This document shows positions 36,801-49,500 of a DNA stretch of 64,000 nucleotides, piece after piece (within the stretch, counting starts at the first letter, position 1; every line of letters starts with the position of its first letter). A program made the translations under genes and the position numbers. The DNA lies in the NCBI GenBank assembly GCA_022578605.1, contig MU394144.1, positions 1 through 64,000 of the forward strand, written 5' to 3'. Origin of the DNA: Camillea tinctor. Its lineage: Eukaryota; Ascomycota; Sordariomycetes; Xylariales; Xylariaceae. Below the pieces are notes generated by a model. It saw only the letters and a program-made list of their open reading frames with translations, searched no databases and was not told the DNA's origin.

Positions 36801-37195
36801 TACGCACCTATACATGTTGTACATAACAGTTAAGGGAGGCAGAAGTGTATATATGCATGTGTAAGGAGGTATGGTGCCCTTTTAAGGTTATAAATTCCTC
36901 CTATCTCCCCGGTCTCTTTTCCCTTTCCTTTTCGGTTCCCACTCCTACCTCTCTCTCTCACACACACACCGCCCAATTGATCTACTACGATCAAGCTACC
37001 CCAGCGTTCCTATACAAAAGCGCCCAACCCACCTTTTGCTTCTTGTCTGACCTACCCTTATTTCTTTCCGCGAACACCTCTATAGACAGGCTCCTGTTCG
37101 TGAACAAAGAAAAGAAGAGGAAAAGGAAACCCAATTCATTATCTCCCTAGAAAACCCAACCCATTTTCATCACCACCAACCCCACCACCATCACA
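33808..37195. other. 3.4-kb AT-rich spacer rich in TACCTAGGTA-type palindromes
   Basis: The left part should hold the promoter and leader of the minus-strand BTB-like gene (pyrimidine-rich on that strand, 34020-34620). The right part (36880-37190) is pyrimidine-rich on the plus strand and probably the promoter of the 65-residue protein gene. The motif occurs at about 34551-34575, 34676, 35496 and 35790. No coding sequence is supported. Confidence 0.5.
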
Positions 37196-37479
37196 ATGCC
37201 CCCTAGCAGAGCTCCCCAAATGAGCCCCAGCGTCGGCCGTCCCATGTTGTAAGTCTCCCTCTTATCAGTACCCCCCTAAGACGGGTATCCCACCCGTTCC
37301 CTCGCCATCCAATCTGACCTAACCTCCTCTCCAGACGCAGCCGCGGCCTCCTCCTCTTCGGCATCGTCGCTACCGGCGTCGCGGCCAGCGTGCAGTGGAC
37401 CAAAGCGCAGCGTGAACGCCACATCCCAGACCGTCCCAACATGTATCCGAGCGTGGACCGGAGCGGCGGGGGGATCTGA
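37196..37479 (+). CDS. Very small single-pass membrane protein (65 residues)
   Basis: Exon 1 is 37196-37248 and exon 2 is 37335-37479, with an 86-nt intron (gtaagt...ctccag, phase 2). The protein has a short Ser/Pro N-terminus (about 1-19), one hydrophobic helix (about 21-38, GLLLFGIVATGVAASVQW) and a charged tail (about 39-65). The tail has RERHIPDRPNMYPSVDRS and a final Gly-Gly-Gly-Ile. The arginines before the helix and the small size resemble inner-mitochondrial-membrane accessory proteins of respiratory complexes; that is inference only. The start has a good context (atcacaATG) after a pyrimidine-rich leader. The GC-rich coding exon and AT-rich flanks support a real gene. A 158-residue frame on the other strand at 37203-37679 is a shadow. 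Confidence 0.75.
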
Positions 37480-38899
37480 GGGGTGGCGCCACGTGCGCAC
37501 GCAAGACGTGAATGAGGAGGGCACGTGCCCTTACAGGATCTCTCTTTGAGGATAGGGAGAAGGGCGAAGAGATACCGCAGGGCAAGATGTAGTAGGATAT
37601 CTACACGAACGACTGAGACGAACTTCCCTGCAGTAAAGGAAAGAACAGAAAAGAAAAGAAAAGAAAAGCCATCAGACAAGAACAGGAATAATATAAATCC
37701 GGCTCAGGTGTGGTGTCAATGGTTCCCAGGCTCCGGGTTCGGGATTTTGGGATTGATTAGGGGCAAAGGGCGTTTTAATTGGGATTCCAATTGATTATTA
37801 GAAAGGAAAGACAGAAACCAAAAATACAATAAAGAATTCCAAATCTACGAGTCCATCCTATGCTTTTGATAATAGACATACCAGTATCCGGGATCGAAGG
37901 CGGGAGAGTCTATTTACCCACAGGGGAAGCCCCTGAATAGGTCGACCGAGCAGTAGGTATGAAAAAAAAAAAAAAAGACAAAACATAAACCACGCAGAAA
38001 ATCAACAACCATAAAAAGAGAAAATCTCAAACCATCAAATAACTAACCATTGGACTTATACTTCATGCTAAACTTTCTTCCCATCGTTTATCATGCCGCG
38101 GAATCGTTACCACAGCTGCTTGCTTTGCTTTACTCTCCAGCTACTCATACATGTCGTATGGTAAAAGAAAGAAAAGCAAAGAAGGAACAAAAAACATCAA
38201 GTAGGGAAAAAAAGGAAGAAACTAGACAGACCGTCAAAAAGCATGTAAAAGGGGGAAAAAGACAAAAGCAAGGCATGTTACATATACAGCAAACATCATA
38301 TGCTCCTCCTTACGCGCGCGTAGAACAGACCTCAACTAAGAAAGACTCTTAGAGCTTGAAACAAAAAATCCAAACGCAAAACATATGGTATCATCTACCT
38401 AATCCTATAGGTATCTCGCCCGCGCCCAAGCCCAACCCATGTTCACCAACCCTCTTTCCTCCTTTCCCTGCCCTACCCTTCCCTCCTTTCGTACCAAAGT
38501 CCTAGGGGTATAATATACCTACATATTTATATTTACCTTCATCTCCGCCCGTCCCCTTCAACCCCTTTTCCTTCCCTTTCCTCTAACTTCCTACCCTACT
38601 CTTCGAGCTGCTGGGTAGGTATCATCATGCCGTGCCATCCCGTACCAAACCACATGAAGTCTAGGACCAGCCTGAATCACCCCCATTTGCCATTGTAATC
38701 AAGCAAAAAGAAAAAAGAAAGAAAAAAACGCCTATGTATGCAAATGCTACCTCTCGTATCCCCTTTCCTCTTCCGATTTATAGGGAAATAAAAAGAAAAA
38801 TAAGAGAATTCCGCGTACGTGTCTAGAAACACTATTACAGAGTATATAGATAGGGATAGGAAGAGGTATACAGAGGGAAAGCGAGCATAAGAGGGAGTC
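37480..38899. other. Convergent 3' spacer, small membrane protein / yvc1
   Basis: Both neighbours end here. Simple tracts include (aaaag)n at 37649-37668 and A14 near 37963-37976. The 38050-38352 frame is Lys-rich low complexity without family character. Confidence 0.5.
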
Positions 38900-41800
38900 T
38901 TAGATCGAGCTGCCCTTATGCGCCAGACTTTGTCTTCCCGCCCCGCTATCGCTGTCGCTGTCGCTACTGTCGTCCGGGATCCGAATCTCCTTCCCCTTGC
39001 GCCTTGCCGTCCGTCTCCTCGGGGATGCTACACCAGATTTATCTTTATCTTTGTCTTTATCTTTATCGCCTCTCAAGCTCCCTACCCGGCTACTACGGTC
39101 ACCCTTCTTACGGGCCGAGGTTCTCTTCTCTGGCAGTTGTTGTGCCGTCGTTTCCGTAGGTGTTTTCGATTTCCGACTTCCATCATCAGTCGAATTCTGC
39201 GCCGTCGCTGCAGCGCTGCTACGCGTAGCTCGCATCTCCCTGACGATGTCGGCGAGGTTCTCCTCAAGAGTCTTCATTTTAGCTAGCACGAGGCGGTTCA
39301 TGCGGTCCGAGCTTTCGCGGTCCACCGAAGTCGCCCGGTTCCGTGCCCGCAGCTGGCCCGTTGCCATTGCCATTTGTGTGGCAAATGAAGAGGGAACCGC
39401 ACCAAACTCGTGATGAGGATCAATCCCCATGTCCGATGTGATATCCGCGTCTACGGATGATAATTTTCTTTGTAGTCTCGGGTTTACATTGAGGAGGCCA
39501 CTAGTTCGATCGGGTGCCGACTTCATGGGGATCGGCTGTGGCCGGGTGGGAGTGGGTGCATACTGGATTTTTCGTGGTGAGCGGACGCCAGCAGGTGTGG
39601 GCTCTTCCATTGTCGTGATTAAGCGACTTGTTTTGGGTCGGGAACGACTTCCCGACGGTTCCTCCGGGATAGAGGTCGGACTTTGAACGTGACGAGCTGT
39701 TTCTTGTGGATTATACAGTATCGTATTCGTGGAAAGAGTCCGGCTGTGGAGCCCCTGGCGGTGCGTATTAGTGCTGCCTCTCGGTGAGGTGGTCGCCATT
39801 TGCTGATGAGAAGATGAGCCCATTGAAGACGTAACTACTGTTCCAAGTCGCGATGCAGCAGGGGTAAAGTAGTCCTCCCCTGCCTCATCATGCGACCCGC
39901 TTTCTTGCCGACTTTCGCCGGCGATATCGTCATCTTCATCTTCATCGTTTGTGACCAGCTCATCGTCACCGTCAGCATCCGTTTGATCCTTGTACATGGC
40001 CTGCTGCTCAATAATCTGGCCCTTTAACTCGCTCATGTTAGCAGCAGGGAAGCCACTATTTGATATAAGGTCCGCGGGGTCACTCGCAGCAGATCGAATG
40101 TCGGATACGCGTCTGAATCGCCTGGGGAGGTCACGGCTCATACTCATCCTTCGTATCGAGTAACTCGGGCGGCTGTCGATTGTGGGCCAATGAGACAACC
40201 GCTCGCCAATTTCGTCGTTTTGATCCATCCAGTTCCTTATCGCTGTCTGGGTTTTCTTCTTCTCATATCTTCGTTGACTCCGTATCATACTAGCATCCGG
40301 TGGCCGTCGAAATACCTCTTCGAGGGCCCTATCTTTCTGAAGGCCGGCGATGGATTCTGCGTGGGTCCGTATTCCAGGGCTGAAAAGGGCAATACCCCTA
40401 CTTTCAGGATCTGCGAATGAAATGCCCCGAGCCCTCCCTGGATTGTCAACGAGATCTGTTGGCTCGTATATATTCGACGCGAGGAAGTACTTCTCGTAAA
40501 AGAAGATGCAGAACAAAAGCGGCCAATGGGTTAGCTTGATAACCATACGGTTCAATACCACAAACTGCCTTATAGGCATCACGTATCGAAGTGGTAGCAA
40601 CATCCACGCAAAAATGTTGGCCGGGGCAATATATGAGAAAAGGGCATCGTTCTTGACCATAGAAATGGTGTTGATAGCAAATAGAAACCTAGGATGCTGT
40701 TAGCATACGAAAGAATAAGCATGGTATGGAACGCACTGGTGTTCCTCCCTAGCATTGGAGGCTATAGCCGTAAAAGAGTTTGTCAAAACAGTGATCAGTA
40801 TCGTCCTGAAGTGCATATTAGCATCGCACTACCTTATTTGAGGCCCGAGAACACCTACACCACAAGGAAGTGACATATAATGAGAAAGAACACCAAAAGT
40901 GTCCTTCCCATCACATTATACACAGGCCAGCTATCCGATCTATTAGCCTCTTATCTCTTTTAGAAAGGAGATTAATTCATCAACTCACACATCCCAAGCA
41001 GCGGGGGTGAAGCCCATAAGAATCTGGAAGATTTTGTAGGCCACCTCGGCAGGATCATTGCGGTTATTTGAGAGGGTAAAGAAGACAAAGAAGCCGGAGC
41101 AACTGATCAAAACCATTACAAAAACCGCAGCTAGATCCACGGCCATGAGACGAAAAGCAATCAGGAGCTGAGAGAAGTATTGATAATGATCTAGCACACT
41201 GAAGATGCGAGGTAGGAGAAGGATGGCATTTGCTGCTAAAACATCATATGCCATGTCATTCAGTCTCTGGGCGTCGATCAGAAAGACCCCATATACTCTC
41301 ATGCAGTAGTAGATGATGAGTAACAGGAGGATGCCGAGGTCGAAGATATTCCAGAAACTCATCATATATAGGGAAAAGCCTTGTTCGTTGAAACCGACTA
41401 CTTCGTCGAGCATGAAACCAGCGCTCCAGAACCAGAAAATCAGCTCGAGAGAAGTTATACGGCTAGATCGTTCTACCAAGACAGACAGGAAAAGGCATAT
41501 CAACACGAACAGCGAGCAGGTCGAAAAGAAATTTCGATACCGCGGGACACGAAGGCGGGACAACTTTAGGGGTGAAGCATTGCGTGGGTCATATAAGCTC
41601 ACTGTTCGCCGAACAGGAATGGCATGCAATGGCAATTGCGATGTTTCCTTAAATATATTGCCACCGAGCAAGGATGTTCGCTCGTTAGGTCGAGTCCCCT
41701 GATCAGATCTGGCAGTATTAGCAAGCACTAGAGAGTTCCTATGAAGACTGTCCTGGGAGGAGTAGAAGCTGATGGCACCGTTCCAGATAGCCTCAAGCTG

Positions 41801-42677
41801 CTGGACTACTAGAGGATGTGCTAGGAAATGCTTTGCAGAGGCAAGAATAGCGACTTCGAGGGTAGAAGATCGACCAACAGACGACGTGCTCCTGCTATCA
41901 AGCCTCCTAGTATTTGCGGTGGTTGATAGCTCGGGGGCGCCTTGGAGAGGATCAAATTCATATGAAAGAGAATCTATGAGCTCTCTGGTAGTGTATTCTT
42001 TCAACAACTTCAGAGCTAGAAGCTCGCAGACCTTAGCTCTCGTACTACTCGTCCCTGCATTGCCGGGGTATAGCTGTCCCTCCTTGGTGAACTGAAGGCA
42101 ATTTGCCATCAGTGCGTACAGCGTTGCTCGACTGAAGTGCTGGGTTCTTATCTGTTGTTGCATAGGCTTAACGAGGAACTGGGAAACCTGGGGAGACCGC
42201 AATTGGTCCCAGGATAGTGATGTCTCGGTCCTGGTCTGGACGATGATACGAATAGCATGTACGATGTTATAAACGGGCAATGAGTCTTGACTTTACATTA
42301 GAATTTAACATTATATGATATGGATTACACGAGGAGCAGTATTTCAACTCACCGAGATGGCTTGCCGAAAATAAAGGTATAGTAGAGCCCGAGATTCTAG
42401 CAGGGTCTCCATTGTCGACAAATCGTGGAACTCGGGGCAGTGGACTCTGGTCGAGATCGAGGTCGAAATCGTCTTCATCTTCGCCTCTATCCTCATCATC
42501 ATCGTCGTCGCCTTCGGTAAAATCTGCCGAAGCGTGTCTTTGTGTGCCATAGTCGCGACTAGCCGGACCTGGGGAGGATTCGAGGTTGGTATCGCGCAAT
42601 TGCGCGTTAACGCGGCGAGGGGGTGTCCTAGACCGCGATAGCAAAGAAGCAAGCATCTCCTTAGCAGGAGGCAACAT
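38900..42677 (-). CDS. yvc1: TRP-type vacuolar cation channel (Yvc1 homologue)
   Basis: Five exons (42677-42353, 42285-40989, 40939-40859, 40805-40737, 40688-38900) give 1186 residues; all phases close. Two internal exons are only 81 and 69 nt, and both carry the last membrane helix. The N-terminus has an acidic Asp/Glu run (about 55-80), then a helical cytosolic part (about 110-250). Hydrophobic helices start at about 365 (FFSTCSLFVLICLFLSVLVE). The pore region precedes FQILMGFTPAAWDV, and the last helix reads LVVTILITVLTNSF. After the membrane part come the conserved YEPTDLVDNPGR motif, a long Ser-rich disordered tail, a short coiled coil (about 1055-1085) and a Lys-Asp repeat. In yeast, Yvc1 releases Ca2+ from the vacuole in response to osmotic shock. 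I chose the ATG at 42677 as the first in the open frame. The donor of exon 1 and the acceptor tcaag of exon 2 are less typical. Confidence 0.94.
39040..39067 (-). repeat. Lys-Asp codon repeat in yvc1
   Basis: A hexamer repeat (tttatc on the plus strand) encodes alternating Lys and Asp in the C-terminal tail of the channel. Confidence 0.85.
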
Positions 42678-45600
42678 GATGAACCCTCCAGTCCAAACCG
42701 TATCGAACCGAACCAAACCGAACCTAACCTAGCCAAGCCCCTACCACCTCACGGCGCCGTACGAAGACAAAAGAGTAGCATGGGAGGAAGTGGGAAGAAG
42801 GGAGAGGAAGAGAAGAAGAGAGAGAGAGAGAGAGATGTGTATGTGGGAGTTAAGTGAAGTGGGTTGGCGATTAGAAGGGTAATAAGGGACCATGCATATG
42901 TGCGACATGAACAAGTGACTACCAAGAACGGGAGAGAGCAGAAAGCAGAAGGAACAATTGACGATGAATTGATGCAATGGTGCTACAATACAGAAGAAAG
43001 GTAGCACTAGCAACGAACCCCCCCTGCCCTTGTACCTACTTAGCGTATATACCTAGTGTACATACCTAGTGCCTTCCATTAGGAATGGGGCTTGTTGGAG
43101 GGGTGGTCTGGGGGAAGAAACCCTTAAGACTCGAGAAAAGAATTACTGTGATAGGTTTAGTACATATACGGTGGGATATGAGATAGGGGACTTGTGACTG
43201 ATCCTTAGGCTTAACGGAAGCCTTCTCTTGTTGCAAGCATCAGCGCAAGCCTCCAGTATTTTCGACCGGGATTTGCCAAAATACTAGGTACCTAACTAAT
43301 GTAGTGTAAGTGGTAAAGAGATATCGATTTGGGAAGATGAAGATGATACAGGGATTTGAGGGAGCTCAAGTGGAGAATTTTTTATCTCTGCTTGTGCACA
43401 CACCACTACACAAGTATCACGATGTGAGTCAGGTCTGTCGTGCACGACACCCACATGAGTAGTTGTAGCTCAAAAAAGTAAAGAGAGGGATGGGATGGAG
43501 GGCTGTGTAAGTCAGTGGGTGTAAGTCGGTGGGTGGATGTGTGACTACGGATGATTTTTAGATAGTGTGTAGGCTGGTAGGTAGGTATGTACTAGAATGG
43601 AGCTGGAGGGTTTCCCAAACTTGATATGTACTTTTTCTAAGTCATACCTACTTGTAGGTACCCACCCCAATGCATTACATAACATGCATATGTATATATA
43701 TGTGCGATGTCTTTTCTATAATACATATATCTTACCTACAGACTTATACAGATAATTATGGATGTGGTCAGTTAATAGAATAAAAAAAAAAATCTCGAAG
43801 TACATAGCTGTTTATCAAATTGTATATGTGTGTAAATTATTTATTTATGTGTTTGTGTGTACCTATGTGATATCTCTTCTAATGCGGCACTGCTAGGATA
43901 GATAGATGTATAAAAAAAAACCAAATGAAAAGGAAGATACGGTACCTAGCACGCGCTTATAAGATGTATGTGGTTTGTAGTTACGCATCAGTTCAGTAGT
44001 TCTTGGGGACGGCTTAAACCATGATCCCAGCCTGGAAATTACCACTTTAAGCACTGCATGCATAGTATACAACCAGGCTATTGGCGGTTACTAACCCGCC
44101 CTCTAGTCAGTTAGCTAAGGTTCGATTCTACAGCTAGACAGACAGGATACGCCCGTTCTTTCTCTCCCCCTCCCCCTCCCTTGCACAAACTTTATCTCTC
44201 CCAACTTTGGAAGCCCCTGTCTCAATCTCTACTTATCATGGATTGTCCCGGCCTCTGAAGAGAAAAACAGCTTCCAATAAACATTAATTGTTGATCTTTT
44301 TGCCTGTCCCACCGCCCTCTTTTAAGTTACCTACCAATTTTAGGTGTTCAGCTTGCATCACTTAACTTACATACCTGTCAGCGTGTGTTGCGGTACTAGT
44401 CAGATGGTTCACTCTTGATCCATCCATTCATTTATGAGTACGAACAGGGGGCGCCAGGGAAAGGGGGGGGGAGGCTGGTTAGTAGTAAGAAAGGGTTTCG
44501 CCATATGCATGCAAGCTGATCTTTCAATTGGCCAAGCGGATTGGAATAAGCTCGCACTGCAGCACCTCTTATTAGCTTCATCGTCTTTACAGTACAATAC
44601 AGCCGACCATGCTGCATGCACAACTTCTAACCAGCAAGGTTAGAAAGAAGAAGAAGAAGAAAAAGAAAAAAGAGGGACGTTCTGCTGCATCTGACAGATG
44701 ACTGTCAGTCGATCATTTGTACCATGAAAATCGCTAGACTCGGTCTAACAATGGCATTGTTGTTACATGCAACAGAGGTCACTTGTTAGTGTGTACCGTA
44801 CAGTATGAGAGGTATAGCGAGAGCACCTGATCCCATCACTAAATCTAGTGTGTAGTTCTGGTCCTGACCAAAGCTTCGATACTCTAACTACTCCATACTA
44901 ATCGTCATCGTACCTACCCGCTGCGGTATTTATCTTTGCTGTCTCGCCGTCTTTTTCTTATTCTCTCTTCTAGATAATAATAAATACCTAGTGTATAGCT
45001 ATGTATATAGAGAGGCGCTTCTAAACGCTCTTGTCCTGTCGCGCGGGTTTGTACACCGCTCATTCGACGTCAACGTCAACGAGGTTTCGTTCTCTCATGG
45101 TGTAGATCGTCTAACTTGGTTTTGATTGGTGGTGGTAGGCTACGAATCATTTTTGATCATGTATCTGGTGATAGCCATCGGATGGTCAATTGGCACATGA
45201 CGAGTTTTGCTATTTTTCTTTTCCCTGCATGCCCAAAATCCCCACGTTTCTCGCTTGGGCGCACGGAGCTTCCATCGCTGCAGATGTATGCAACCCAAAG
45301 ATGCAGTCAGCCTAGACCGCTTTAAGCATGCCGACGAGGGATCTGGGGCTAGGAAAATCGAATGCAAGCCCTTTTTTTTTATCAGTTGAGCTGGGAGGGT
45401 CCTTTAAGCAGCCCCTCGGATCTTATCGCGCCAACTTCCAATAGGAGTACCCGCTATGATGCCATTGGCCTAGGCCTGGAAAAATCTCTGCCGCCAAAGC
45501 CTTGCGGTTAAGGGATTGGAGTAGCCCTATCCACCACCTAGGATACTCAAATAGCACCTCTCCATTGACGTCGATAGGCTCATTCCAGCTCCCATCTTTC

Positions 45601-46541
45601 CTAGATTATGTCATCATCAAAACTTGTCGTCATATCGAGGCCTATATAGGAGGTTTTAATCATTTTTTCAACCGGCTTAAGGAATTGACTCAATATTTCT
45701 CAAAGTATTCCTGCCTAGAAGTTATACAGGTTAAGGTACTCTTATACATATTCGTACTACATATAGAACATTCACATACATGGATGTCTTACACTTGATG
45801 CACATAATAGTTAGAATAGTATATAATAGGTAGGGTCGGCCAGTTTCTCCTGCTTGTAAGTGCTCACATTGATTTTGTTGAGATTTTTTTATACCTAGTG
45901 TAGGTCTCCAGGGCAGAAATAATTATATTTATTTACACTCTATCAAGAATGCACGAAAATTTTCATCACGATTCTGCAAGCCACAGAGAGCCATCAAGAA
46001 CCGATCACTAATAGTATGAGAGTATTCTGTTTTAGCCCAGAGCACAGACCAAGTCACGACTCGGGATTTCGAGGATTTACAGGGATGGCACAGGCACTAT
46101 CGCCCCTAGTACGAAGATCTTACATCTGATTGGACGCTTGAGGAAGGGGAATTGGCCTTTCATCGGAACCCCTCCTGCCCCGCTATAGGTTTACAGAGAG
46201 CTCTTAGAATTTTTTTCTTTTTTTTTTTTACATGGATAAAATAAAATATTATTTCTGGTGTTGGTTTGAAATTTTTTATACTTTATTACTACTTGTCAAT
46301 GCTTCTTTTTTTTCCCTCCTGATATTTTTTTAAACAATTTCTTGCACAGTCCTGGGCCAGCATTATTCCATTGATCCTGGTAGAGGCATGATATATTGAT
46401 TATTCTACAGCCTTGCGGCATTAGGAAGCTCACTCTTCTGAGCTGGCTAGCTGCTGGTATCGTTACAATCCCTCCTTCGTTTCCTCATTACCATCACACC
46501 GGCTTCAAAGCCCCTGTTCCTGAGGCTTGAAGCACGCAACA
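42678..46541. other. 3.9-kb divergent spacer, yvc1 / CPSase-ATCase gene
   Basis: Promoters of both flanking genes lie here. A (GA)n tract is at about 42818-42834, on the yvc1 leader side. T-rich tracts at 46208-46335 and pyrimidine-rich sequence at 46460-46525 precede the CPSase ATG. TACCTAGGTA-like palindromes occur (e.g. 43288). The frames at 44409-44643, 45116-45389 and 45502-45798 show no domain or convincing splice context. Confidence 0.5.
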
Positions 46542-49500
46542 ATGGAGTCCGCTCACTACCCTCCCGCCTCTGCGCGGATAGTCGGTTCAGACCATGAAGA
46601 CCTCATGTGTCTCGACCTCGAAGATAAGTCCTCCTTCCAGGGCTACAGCTTCGGTGCCAAAAAGAGCATTGCCGGAGAGCTCGTCTTCCAGACGGGTATG
46701 GTAGGATACCCAGAGTCGGTAACAGACCCTTCGTACCGCGGCCAGATCCTCGTTATCACCTTCCCCCTGGTGGGAAACTATGGTGTGCCCTCCCGAGAAA
46801 CCATGGACGAGCTACTCCGTGACCGCCCTGCCCACTTCGAGTCTTCCGAAATACACATCGCCGGTCTCGTTGTTTCCTCTTACGCTGGAGAGGACTTCTC
46901 CCACTTCCTTGCAGCCTCGTCCCTCGGGACCTGGCTGAAAGAGCAGGGTGTCCCTGCTATGTATGGCGTTGACACGCGATTTCTGACGGAGCGCATTCGA
47001 CAAGAAGGCAGCATGCTTGGTCGCATGCTGCTGCAAAAGCAAAACTTGACCAATGGAGATGCCAATGGCGTCAATGGTACTATTACGAACCAAACCATCA
47101 AGGGGGATTGGAGGCCGTACTTTGAAACGGTTGATTGGGTCAATCCCAACACGAAAAATCTAGTCGCTGAGGGTGAGTGATTCTTGGAGACAAGTATTTG
47201 ACTATCTCTCTAATGCTCTCTGCAGTCTCTATCAAGGAGCCCCAACTCTACAAGCCAGCCCCTGAATCCGCTTTGAAGCATCCTTCCGGGCGCACCCTCC
47301 GTGTACTATGTCTGGATGTTGGTATGAAGAACAACCAGCTCCGATGTTTCTTAAATAGGGGTGTCGAAGTACTTGTCTGCCCCTGGGATTACGATTTCTC
47401 CAAGGGAGCTGGAGAGGAATACGATGGTCTGTTCCTCTCGAACGGACCCGGAGACCCAGCTGTCATGCGCGAACCCGTGAAGCACATTTCCGAGGCCATC
47501 AAGGCCAATCGAACCCCAATATTCGGTATCTGTCTCGGCCACCAACTTCTAGCGCAAGCTGCCGGTGCCAAGACACAAAAGATGAAGTTCGGCAATCGTG
47601 GCCACAATATACCATGTACCAGCATGGTGACTGGCAAATGCCATATTACTTCCCAAAATCACGGTTTCGCCGTAGACGCGCAAAGCCTACCATCGGAATG
47701 GAAAGAACTTTTTGTGAACGCCAATGACGGTAGCAACGAGGGTATTATGCACCTTAACAAACCACACTTCAGTGTTCAGTTCCATCCCGAAAGCACCCCG
47801 GGTCCCCGAGACACCGAGTTCCTCTTCGATGTCTTCATTAACACCATTGTGAACTGTGCCAAGGATGCCAAGCTCCTAGATTCTCCCGTTAGCTTCCCTG
47901 GTGGTACCGTTGAGGAGAATGAAAGACTACACCCCCGTGTTCATGTCAAGAAGATCCTCGTTCTTGGAAGTGGTGGTCTGAGTATTGGCCAGGCTGGTGA
48001 GTTTGACTACTCAGGAAGTCAAGCCATCAAGGCCCTCAAGGAGGAAGGCATCTACACCGTCCTCATCAACCCCAATATTGCGACCATCCAGACCTCCAAG
48101 GGTCTGGCTGACAAAGTTTATTTCCTTCCCGTCACTGCTGAATTCGTGCGCAAGGTCATTGTGCACGAACGGCCAGATGCCATCTACGTCACTTTTGGTG
48201 GTCAAACCGCCCTACAGGTCGGCATACAGCTCAAGGATGAATTTGAGGAGCTCGGTGTCAAAGTTCTTGGTACTCCTATTGACACTATCATCACAACCGA
48301 GGATCGGGAGCTCTTCGCCCGAAGCATGGACTCTATCGGCGAAAAATGCGCCAAGTCTGCTTCTGCTAGCAGTGTTGAAGAGGCAATGCGCGTGGTTCAA
48401 GACATTGGATTCCCTGTTATTGTCCGAGCTGCTTACGCCTTGGGCGGCCTAGGTAGTGGTTTCGCCTACAACGAGGACGAACTTGTTGATCTCTGTAACA
48501 AGGCACTAGCGGCTAGTCCCCAGGTCTTGATCGAGAGAAGCATGAAGGGCTGGAAGGAGATCGAATACGAAGTCGTACGAGATGCCCAGGATAACTGCAT
48601 TACTGTCTGCAATATGGAAAACTTCGATCCTCTCGGTATTCATACTGGAGACTCCATTGTGGTTGCCCCCTCTCAAACGCTATCCGATGAGGATTACAAC
48701 ATGTTGCGAACAACAGCGGTGAATGTCATCCGTCACCTTGGTGTTGTTGGAGAGTGCAATATCCAATATGCCCTGAACCCCTTTTCTAAGGAATATTGTA
48801 TCATTGAAGTCAATGCTAGACTGTCGAGATCATCAGCATTGGCGTCGAAAGCCACTGGTTACCCCTTGGCTTTTATTGCCGCTAAGTTGGGATTGGGCAT
48901 ACCCCTCAAGGAAATCAAGAACTCCGTCACCAAGGTGACTTGCGCCTGCTTTGAGCCCTCACTTGACTATGTGGTGGTCAAGATGCCGCGATGGGATTTG
49001 AAGAAATTCACCCGAGTGTCCACACAACTTGGCTCTTCAATGAAGAGTGTGGGTGAGGTTATGAGCATAGGTAGAAGCTTTGAGGAAGCTATTCAAAAAG
49101 CGATTAGAGCTATTGATTTCCACAATCTCGGCTTTGGAAAGACTAAGGCTCTCATGTCCATTGATGATGAACTCCAAACACCGTCGGACCAACGTCTCTT
49201 TGCCATCGCAAACGCTATGCACGCCGGTTATACCGTTGATAGGATTTGGGAGCTCACAAAAATTGACAAGTGGTTCCTCCACAAACTCAAGGGCTTGAAT
49301 GACTTCGGGAAATCGATGACCCAGTACAACACTAGCCAAATTGCCATCCGTCCTGATCTCCTCCTTCAAGGTAAACGGCTCGGATTCAGCGATCGTCAAT
49401 TGGCGGGCTTCTGGGACTCCAATGAGTTGGCGGTAAGACGCATGAGACGAGAAGCCGGTATCATACCCTTTGTTAAGCAGATTGATACTGTTGCTGCCGA

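Noticed and set aside
37203..37679. 158-residue minus-strand frame
   Set aside because: It overlaps both exons and the intron of the small spliced membrane protein and has a random Arg-rich make-up.
44095..44150. tRNA-like B-box word (ggttcgattct)
   Set aside because: No matching T stem, anticodon arm or A box at the right spacing.
45502..45798. 98-residue plus-strand frame
   Set aside because: No recognisable domain, AT-rich codons, and no leader or splice context; a chance frame is more likely.
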